Positions 7,445 through 11,589 of a stretch of 11,589 bases of DNA are shown here, piece by piece. This stretch comes from Candidatus Sediminicultor sextus (lineage in GTDB: Bacteria > Atribacterota > Phoenicimicrobiia > Phoenicimicrobiales > Phoenicimicrobiaceae): assembly GCA_014894735.1 (NCBI GenBank), contig JADBKX010000010.1:1-11589 (forward strand), in the 5' to 3' direction. Under the pieces are notes generated by a model. That model was given only the letters and a program-made list of their open reading frames with translations, had not been told where the DNA came from and did not search any database. Numbering within the stretch: position 1 is the first letter of the stretch; the number at the start of each line of letters is the position of its first letter. The position numbers and the translations under genes were made by a program.

Positions 7445-7475
7445 ATAATCAATCCAAATAAATAATATCCTAATT

Positions 7476-7925
7476 TTATAGTTTTTTAAGGAGTTTAAAA
7501 TTTTTATCTTTTAATATCTTTATTATTGATTCAGAACTCTTTAAAACTTCAGGGCTAACGGAATTAGAATAGTCAATAATTTTAGGCTGAATGCCGATAA
7601 AAATAAGTTCTTGAGTGTATTCTTTCAGATAAGATATTAAAAAGGATAAAGGCATACTGTGGGTAGTGAGATGCAGAGCGCTAATTCTATCAGGAGATAT
7701 TATTCTAAATTCGCCGGATTTAAGGTCCATCTCCACAGCGTCGATAAGTACTACGAGATCGGGCCTATTTTTTTTGATGATTGAGGTAAAATTTTCAGGA
7801 ACAACCCCACAGTCTATAGAAAGCCAATCACGATCTTTAAAACTTTGGGCAATAATTGAACCTATTCCATCATCACCTCGAAGCATATTTCCAATGCCCA
7901 TTAAAATATACTTTTTTGAATTCAT
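7476..7925 (-). CDS. hycI: HycI-type [NiFe]-hydrogenase maturation protease
   Basis: This 149-residue protein belongs to the HycI/HybD (peptidase M52) family, which cuts the C-terminal extension of NiFe large subunits after nickel insertion. Motifs in order: GIGNMLRGDDGIG (10-22) with the presumed nickel-sensing Asp19; LSIDCGVVPEN (35-45); VVLIDAVEMDLKSGE (58-72) with Asp62; TTHSMPLS (87-94) with His89; and IFIGIQPK (108-115). These match the HycI branch, acting on group 4 enzymes, better than HyaD or HybD. The substrate is probably MbhL, encoded just upstream on the opposite strand and bearing a tail of about 32 residues. The gene is divergent from the SPOR-domain gene and convergent with mbhN. 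Its own ribosome site is weak (AAAGAGT). Confidence 0.93.
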   Translation of the reverse strand: MNSKKYILMGIGNMLRGDDGIGSIIAQSFKDRDWLSIDCGVVPENFTSIIKKNRPDLVVLIDAVEMDLKSGEFRIISPDRISALHLTTHSMPLSFLISYLKEYTQELIFIGIQPKIIDYSNSVSPEVLKSSESIIKILKDKNFKLLKKL

Positions 7926-7940
7926 ATTTTACTCTTTAAA

Positions 7941-8012
7941 TTTACCAATTTACCAATTAACCAATTAATCAATAGGAAAATAGGAGAATTGGTCAATTGG
8001 TTAATTAATCAC
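7941..8012 (+). repeat. palindromic array of 8-bp units upstream of hycI
   Basis: The left side is a run of octamers: TTTACCAA twice, TTAACCAA, TTAATCAA (7941-7972). After a 16-base spacer that contains TAGGAAAATAGGAGAA, the right side reads TTGGTCAA, TTGGTTAA, TTAATCAC (7989-8012). Bases 7955-7972 and 7989-8006 are inverted copies over 18 positions with two mismatches, so a hairpin is likely. It lies 16 bases upstream of the hycI start codon and would be in the hycI 5' leader if the promoter is further upstream. The architecture matches the array between mbhJ and mbhK, but the unit sequence and period differ. Confidence 0.82.
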
Positions 8013-8021
8013 TAATATGTT

Positions 8022-8051
8022 ATCATAATAAAAAATATTTAACAAATTGAA
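8022..8051 (-). promoter_or_regulatory. weak candidate promoter for hycI
   Basis: Read on the minus strand, TTCAAT (8046-8051) and TATGAT (8022-8027) are separated by 18 bases and could serve as -35 and -10 boxes for hycI. The region is extremely AT-rich, so chance matches are common. If this promoter is real, the palindromic octamer array lies in the transcribed leader. Confidence 0.25.
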
Positions 8052-8123
8052 TAATATTTATAAATTAAAAAAGAAAAAAAAGGTTTTTGAAAATTTTTGT
8101 AGAATAATTAAAGTAGATTAGTA

Positions 8124-8129
8124 TATAAT
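8124..8129 (+). promoter_or_regulatory. candidate -10 box for the SPOR-rex unit
   Basis: A perfect TATAAT is followed about 12 bases later by the start of the leader hairpin. No convincing -35 is placed 16-18 bases upstream: TTGTAG at 8097-8102 is 21 bases away and AGAATA at 8101-8106 is poor. Transcription would begin near 8136, giving a leader of about 90 bases. The 13-mer AAAAATACGATAT (8133-8145) is also found at 4218-4230 in the heptamer array. Confidence 0.4.
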
Positions 8130-8141
8130 ATAAAAAATACG

Positions 8142-8207
8142 ATATTAACTTTTATCTACCCTGTTAAGTGAGTATCTACTAAACAGGGTCTATCCAAAAG
8201 TTAGTAT
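8142..8207 (+). promoter_or_regulatory. long stem-loop in the leader before the SPOR-domain gene
   Basis: Bases 8142-8165 pair with 8182-8207: 12 consecutive pairs including one G-U, a two-base bulge (8194-8195), two pairs, a two-base mismatch, then a perfect 8-bp stem ACCCTGTT/AACAGGGT around a 16-base loop (8166-8181). TATCTAC occurs both in the stem (8153-8159) and in the loop (8173-8179), 20 bases apart. The stem ends one base before the AGGAG ribosome site (8208-8212) of the next gene and has no U-tract, so it is not a standard terminator. It could protect the 5' end of the mRNA, modulate ribosome access, or be a protein-binding DNA palindrome. I do not recognise a known riboswitch. Confidence 0.6.
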
Positions 8208-8223
8208 AGGAGTATGATTTAAT

Positions 8224-8814
8224 ATGAGAAAAGCGAGTAGGATTTATAAGAGGAAGAGCAGAAGTAATCTGGAAACTTTTATTATCTTAATAGGCGCGAT
8301 AATAATTTTGGGTGTGGCCTTTAATTTAGCCAGAGATAGGAGTTATATTCCCCCCGAAAGTCAGATAACCAGAGAGGAAGAAAACAAAGAAAGTATTACC
8401 CAAGAAATTCCCGCTGGAACACCCCAGGAGGTAGTAGCGACAGAAGAAAAAGAAGAGGCAAGAACCGTTGAGAAAGAGATAACACAAAAAGTTATCACAG
8501 AAGAAAAACTTCCAACAACCGAACCAGTTACTGTTACTACTTCAAAGATAGAACCAGAAGTAAAGGTAGTAAAGGAGTCTGAAATAGTTTCAGACAAGAA
8601 GGTGTATACTGTTCAGGTAGGAGCTTTTTCGGCTGAACAAAATGCCCAAAATTTAGCTAAAGAGATAAGAGATAAAGGATACCAGACTTATGTGGTTAAA
8701 GGAAAAACCCTTTATAAAGTACAGGTAGGGGAATTTAAAAGCTATGAGGAAGCCCAAAACATATCGCAAAAATTAAAAGAATTAGGGTACCCCATCTTTG
8801 TAACAGCTAGATAA
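8224..8814 (+). CDS. membrane-anchored SPOR-domain protein
   Basis: This 196-residue protein has a basic cytoplasmic start (residues 1-15, rich in Arg and Lys), one membrane helix (about 18-36), a long low-complexity linker rich in Glu, Thr, Val and Pro (about 40-120), and a C-terminal SPOR domain (about 125-196). The SPOR domain shows its two halves, each opening with a YxVQVGxF-type strand: VYTVQVGAFSAEQNAQNLA and LYKVQVGEFKSYEEAQ, followed by helices. SPOR domains bind glycan strands lacking stem peptides, usually at division sites. This implies a bacterium with peptidoglycan. The ATG at 8224 follows AGGAG at 8208-8212; an ATG at 8214 is followed by a stop after one codon. The rex gene starts 17 bases after its stop, so the two are probably co-transcribed. 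Confidence 0.88.
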   Translation: MRKASRIYKRKSRSNLETFIILIGAIIILGVAFNLARDRSYIPPESQITREEENKESITQEIPAGTPQEVVATEEKEEARTVEKEITQKVITEEKLPTTEPVTVTTSKIEPEVKVVKESEIVSDKKVYTVQVGAFSAEQNAQNLAKEIRDKGYQTYVVKGKTLYKVQVGEFKSYEEAQNISQKLKELGYPIFVTAR

Positions 8815-8831
8815 GAAAAGGAAACATAGGT

Positions 8832-9467
8832 TTGAAGAATAAGAGTATTCCTTCCATTACTATCAATCGTTTATCTATTTACCTTAGATGTTTGGAAAAA
8901 ATTTTAGAAACAGAAAAGGAAAAAGGGTTAAAGGTTATTTCCTCATTTGAAATTGCGGAAATGACCGGAATAAATTCAGCACAAATTCGTAAAGACCTGG
9001 CTTATTTCGGAGAATTCGGTAAAAGAGGGCTTGGATATCCTTTAATAGATCTTAACAGAGAATTAAAAAAGATATTAGGATTAGATAAAGAATGGTCAAT
9101 TATTATTGCCGGAGCAGGGAATTTAGGTAAAGCCTTAGTAAACTATAAGGGTTTTCAGAAAAGGGGCTTTATAATCAAGGGAATTTTTGATAATAATCCC
9201 TCAAAAATTGGCGAGAAACTTGGCCATATTTTTATTTACGATATAAAAGAGGTAGAAAAATTTATCCAGGCGGAAAATATAAATATTGGAATATTAGTAG
9301 TACCAGCTGATTCAGCCCAGGAAGTGGCAGATAAAATGGTTGCAGGTGGAATTAAGGCCATTTTAAATTTTGCCCCCGTCCATATCGTATTATCCCCGGA
9401 AATTAAAGTACACAATGTAGACTTATCTATTGAATTTGAAGGGTTGACATACTATTTAAACCTGTGA
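8832..9467 (+). CDS. rex: redox-sensing transcriptional repressor Rex
   Basis: This 211-residue protein is full-length Rex, a dimeric repressor that leaves DNA when NADH/NAD+ rises. The N-terminal winged helix contains SSFEIAEMTGINSAQIRKDL and AYFGEFGKRGLGY (residues 37-69), the recognition and hinge region. The C-terminal Rossmann domain has GAGNLGKAL (94-102), Asp120 at the end of the second strand (GIFDNNPSKIG) and the LNFAPVH segment (178-184). The start is TTG at 8832, the first codon giving the usual Rex N-terminus, with AAAGG about 10 bases upstream. An 18-bp Rex-type palindrome lies 20 bases after its stop, ahead of the DRTGG gene. Rex therefore probably controls the downstream operon. 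No such site is seen ahead of the SPOR-rex unit. Confidence 0.97.
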   Translation: MKNKSIPSITINRLSIYLRCLEKILETEKEKGLKVISSFEIAEMTGINSAQIRKDLAYFGEFGKRGLGYPLIDLNRELKKILGLDKEWSIIIAGAGNLGKALVNYKGFQKRGFIIKGIFDNNPSKIGEKLGHIFIYDIKEVEKFIQAENINIGILVVPADSAQEVADKMVAGGIKAILNFAPVHIVLSPEIKVHNVDLSIEFEGLTYYLNL

Positions 9468-9471
9468 TAAA
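9444..9471 (+). promoter_or_regulatory. promoter for the DRTGG / kinase operon
   Basis: A perfect -35 box TTGACA (9444-9449) lies in the last codons of rex. Sixteen bases later comes GATAAA (9466-9471), a -10 box that matches TATAAT at four of six positions. It is preceded by TG at 9463-9464, so it reads as an extended -10. Transcription would start near 9478-9480, just upstream of the Rex operator. Confidence 0.6.
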
Positions 9472-9486
9472 ATTCTTTTGTATTAT

Positions 9487-9504
9487 TTGTGATTTATTTC
9501 ACAA
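9487..9504 (+). promoter_or_regulatory. Rex operator
   Basis: TTGTGATTTATTTCACAA has perfect inverted TTGTGA and TCACAA half-sites separated by six A/T bases, the known Rex binding consensus. It sits 20 bases after the rex stop and 91 bases before the next start codon. It would lie at about +8 to +26 relative to the predicted transcription start, so bound Rex would block initiation or clearance. High NADH would relieve repression. Confidence 0.85.
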
Positions 9505-9595
9505 TTAATTAAGAAAAATAAAAATCGCATTTACCAAAATGTTAAAAAAGATAATATAAAATAAAATATTAGATGTCTTTTGGGAAGGGGCTATA

Positions 9596-9946
9596 ATGAA
9601 AATTAGTGATTTAACTCGCGTTTTAGATGCGGAGGTTTTATGTGGCGAAGATTTTTTAGAACAAGAAGTTGCAGACTTCGGCGCAAGCGATCTTTTAAGT
9701 GATATCCTGGCATATTCCAAGGATGAATATGTGCTCTTAACCGGTTTAACCTCTTCACAAGCTGTCCGTACAGCCGAAATAACTGGCGCTATTGCTATTG
9801 TTTTTGTGCGGGGTAAACTACCTCCTCAAGAAGCAATCGGTTTAGCCAAATCTCACCATATCCCCCTTTTAAAGACGGATAACCTGATGTTTGCTTCTTG
9901 TAAAAAAATTGTCGAGGAACTAATAAAAGAAGAGAAGAATAAATGA
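9596..9946 (+). CDS. DRTGG-domain protein (first copy)
   Basis: This 116-residue single-domain protein resembles the DRTGG family, a small alpha/beta fold of unknown biochemistry also found in phosphotransacetylase-associated and CBS-containing regulators. Recognisable parts are the opening MKISDLTRVLDAEVLCG, the core GASDLLSDILAYSKDEYVLL (residues 29-48), and a second half with a central GAIAIVFVRGK and a late IPLLKTDN. Those blocks align by eye with the second DRTGG gene downstream, so they are paralogues. AAGGGG at 9585-9590 precedes the ATG. It is the first gene after the Rex operator, and its TGA overlaps the next ATG by four bases. A role in signalling with the CBS/HATPase protein is inferred from position only. 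Confidence 0.8.
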   Translation: MKISDLTRVLDAEVLCGEDFLEQEVADFGASDLLSDILAYSKDEYVLLTGLTSSQAVRTAEITGAIAIVFVRGKLPPQEAIGLAKSHHIPLLKTDNLMFASCKKIVEELIKEEKNK

Positions 9947-10890
9947 GTGCTAATTATTCCAAAGAAAAGTTAACTTTAGTTAATGAGCTGATTTATCAAA
10001 TCAAAGTTAAAGAAGCTATGTCTAAGAAAGTAATCTTTTTTAAGGAAAATACCACCTTTCGAGAAATTCAGTTAAAACTTAAGGAGAAAAAAATTTCCGG
10101 AGTTCCTATCCTTAACAACGTAAAAAATATTATAGGCATCGTAAGTATCGATGATGTTATCACTGCCTTTGATAAGGGCTATGTAGATAATAAAATTACT
10201 GATTATATGAGTAGAGATGTAATTACCATACCTCAAAATATTTCAGTAGTTTCGGCAATTCATAAGTTAGAAAGATTTGGAGTAGGACGGCTTCCGGTTA
10301 CCGAATCTTCAGATAGTAAAAGAATTGTTGGTGTAATAACCCTGAGTGATATTTTAAATAGATTGCTGGTTGTAGTTCAGTCAATTGCCGAAAAGGTGGA
10401 AGATAAAGAAATAAAGAATACTCAAATTTCTCATGATTTAATTAAAAGTATTTCAAAAAAACCGCTTCGGTTTGAGGTTAGGGGAGATGATTTTGACAAC
10501 GCCGGCAGAGTGGCCAGCATAACTAAAAAATATTTTCAGAACCTGGGAATCAGTAAAGATATTATTCGTAGAATTGCCATTGTCTGCTATGAAGCCGAGA
10601 TGAATATTTGTCTTCATTCTCTGGGGGGGAGTATAACTATCCAGGTTAATGATAATAATGCGGTAATCTATGCTCACGATAAAGGTCCCGGGATTCCAGA
10701 TGTTGAGCTCGCTTTAAAGCCGGGATTTACCACAGCATCGGAAAAGATCAGAGCTTTGGGTTTTGGGGCCGGAATGGGTCTCCCTAATATAAAACATTAT
10801 GCTGATAAATTAGAGATTAAATCTTCTTTAAAGACCGGAACAGAGTTAAAAGCAATAATTAATTTGGGGGTAAAAAATGAAATTAAGTAA
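9943..10890 (+). CDS. CBS-domain pair fused to an RsbW-like HATPase (anti-sigma-type kinase)
   Basis: This 315-residue fusion has two parts. Residues about 20-145 form a CBS pair: VKEAMSKKVIFFKENTT to GIVSIDDVITAF, then ITDYMSRDVITIPQNIS to GVITLSDILNRL; such pairs usually bind adenine nucleotides. Residues about 170-310 form a GHKL ATPase domain of the SpoIIAB/RsbW type: N-box EAEMN (Glu217 to Asn221), G1 box DKGPG (246-250) and G2 region GFGAGMGLPN (273-282). No phospho-acceptor histidine domain is evident, so it is probably a serine kinase or anti-sigma-like regulator rather than a histidine kinase. No partner sigma factor or STAS protein is visible. It overlaps the DRTGG genes on both sides (4 and 14 bases), implying stoichiometric production. 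Confidence 0.88.
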   Translation: MSANYSKEKLTLVNELIYQIKVKEAMSKKVIFFKENTTFREIQLKLKEKKISGVPILNNVKNIIGIVSIDDVITAFDKGYVDNKITDYMSRDVITIPQNISVVSAIHKLERFGVGRLPVTESSDSKRIVGVITLSDILNRLLVVVQSIAEKVEDKEIKNTQISHDLIKSISKKPLRFEVRGDDFDNAGRVASITKKYFQNLGISKDIIRRIAIVCYEAEMNICLHSLGGSITIQVNDNNAVIYAHDKGPGIPDVELALKPGFTTASEKIRALGFGAGMGLPNIKHYADKLEIKSSLKTGTELKAIINLGVKNEIK

Positions 10891-11221
10891 AATAATTGAT
10901 GAATGCCGATTGGAAAAAATTGTTTTTTGTACTGACTGCGAAGTTGAAACGGGATATTGTGGAGATTTGATGTCTGATGTTATGGCTCATGCAGAGCCGG
11001 AATGTATCTGGATTACTATCCAGGCACACAAGAATAGTATAGCGGTTGCCCTTATCAAAGATATTAAATCTATCGTATTTACCAATAATGTAACGGTCGA
11101 GAAAGAGGTAATTGAAAAAGCTAAAGAAGAAAAAATCAATTTACTCCGAACCAATAAAGATTCTTTTACCGTGTGCGGAGAAATATATTGTTTAATGGAG
11201 GCTGAAACTGCAAAGGATTGA
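10877..11221 (+). CDS. cysteine-rich DRTGG-domain protein (second copy)
   Basis: This 114-residue protein is related to the first DRTGG protein. It has the opening MKLSKIIDECRLEKIVF, the core ETGYCGDLMSDVMAHAEPE (residues 24-42), ECIWITIQAHKNSIAVA, and a late KINLLRTNKDSF. It carries seven cysteines (10, 18, 21, 28, 43, 100, 105), including a CxxC at 18-21. That is many for such a small domain: the first copy has two. The ATG has GGGGG at 10866-10870 and lies within the end of the preceding gene (14-base overlap). The PHP gene overlaps its 3' end by 14 bases. In relatives this gene accompanies the CBS/HATPase and PHP genes next to hydrogenase genes (from memory). Its biochemical role is unknown. 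Confidence 0.78.
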   Translation: MKLSKIIDECRLEKIVFCTDCEVETGYCGDLMSDVMAHAEPECIWITIQAHKNSIAVALIKDIKSIVFTNNVTVEKEVIEKAKEEKINLLRTNKDSFTVCGEIYCLMEAETAKD

Positions 11222-11589
11222 TTTACATATTCATTCTGCTCTTTCGGCTTGTGCTGATGATATGATGTCACCTCAGTTAATTTTAGAGCAGGCTGTCCAG
11301 AAAAAGCTTAATCTTATATCTATTACTGATCATAATACTGTTCAACATTCAATTTTAGCCTGTAAGCTGAGCGAAGATATGCCTATTCGAGTAATTCCGG
11401 GGGTGGAATTAACCAGTAGAGAGGAAGTCCATCTCTTAGCTTATTTCCCCAGTATTGAAGCAATTTTAAAAATGGAAAAAGAAATAGATAATTATTTACC
11501 CGGTAAGAAAAATAATTCTAAAGTTTTTGGGAATCAGCTATATTATGACCTAAATGGCAAAATTATCGGAATCGACGATACCTTAAGAC
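11208..11589 (+). CDS. PHP-domain phosphoesterase, 5' part
   Basis: An open frame runs from here to the window end without a stop. Its first residues contain the PHP metal motif DLHIHSALSACADD, then SITDHNT about 40 residues on, and IPGVELTSREEVHLLAYF. These are metal-binding motifs of the PHP family: histidines of the first, Asp-His of the second and Glu of the third. Such proteins are metal-dependent phosphoesterases; the substrate here is unknown. There is no in-frame ATG, GTG or TTG between the upstream stop (TAA 11193-11195) and the DLHIH motif. The likely start is CTG at 11208, six bases after GGAGG (11197-11201); CTG at 11202 or ATT at 11217 are less likely. It belongs to the operon begun at 9596. 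Confidence 0.85.
   Translation, partial: MQRIDLHIHSALSACADDMMSPQLILEQAVQKKLNLISITDHNTVQHSILACKLSEDMPIRVIPGVELTSREEVHLLAYFPSIEAILKMEKEIDNYLPGKKNNSKVFGNQLYYDLNGKIIGIDDTLR

Noticed and set aside
7666..7968. Plus-strand open frame opposite hycI
   Set aside because: The minus-strand frame has all HycI motifs; the plus frame has none and ends in the octamer repeat.
8142..8207. Leader hairpin as an intrinsic terminator or known riboswitch
   Set aside because: There is no U-tract and no upstream plus-strand gene to terminate, and I recognise no conserved riboswitch core.
9531..9560. Alternative promoter TTACCA / TATAAA downstream of the Rex operator
   Set aside because: The boxes are weaker (four of six at -35, 18-base spacer) and AT-rich sequence gives such matches by chance; the TTGACA promoter upstream is better.
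10453..11271. Minus-strand open frames opposite the kinase and second DRTGG genes
   Set aside because: They lie opposite genes with clear domain motifs and have no family features.

Overview
The window is a low-GC bacterial segment built around energy-converting hydrogen metabolism. The left two thirds (1-7444) is a nearly complete plus-strand operon for a membrane-bound, ferredoxin-linked [NiFe]-hydrogenase of the Mbh type (group 4d). Its gene order matches the Pyrococcus furiosus mbh operon from mbhB (3' end only) through mbhN. An Mrp-type Na+/H+ antiporter half (mbhB-H) and linker subunit MbhI come first, then the hydrogenase half: small subunit J, NuoC-like K, NiFe large subunit L, NuoH-like M and the 2x[4Fe-4S] polyferredoxin-like N. 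All cluster and NiFe cysteines are present, so the complex should make H2 from reduced ferredoxin and pump ions. Most genes overlap by 1-14 bases; the one large gap (mbhJ-mbhK) holds a palindromic array of 7-bp units.

Next comes a convergent minus-strand gene for a HycI-type hydrogenase maturation protease (7476-7925), the expected processing enzyme for MbhL. The following gene-free stretch (7926-8223) holds a second palindromic array, of 8-bp units, a TATAAT box and a long leader hairpin.

The right part is plus-strand again. A membrane-anchored SPOR-domain protein is followed by the NADH/NAD+-sensing repressor Rex. After Rex come a good promoter and an 18-bp Rex operator, then a tightly packed signalling set: a DRTGG-domain protein, a CBS-pair/HATPase (RsbW-like kinase) fusion, a cysteine-rich second DRTGG protein, and a PHP-domain phosphoesterase running off the end. 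From memory of related anaerobes, this set commonly precedes genes of the electron-bifurcating [FeFe]-hydrogenase (HydABC/NuoEFG-like). I infer that such genes lie just beyond the window. If so, the locus links a ferredoxin-only hydrogenase to an NADH/ferredoxin bifurcating one, with Rex as the redox switch.

Organism: Rex, SPOR, Shine-Dalgarno sites and bacterial promoters point to a Bacterium; the metabolism points to a strict anaerobic fermenter. Atribacterota is my best guess from recall. Clostridia (Halanaerobiales, Thermoanaerobacterales) and Thermotogota are alternatives. The sequence alone does not settle this.
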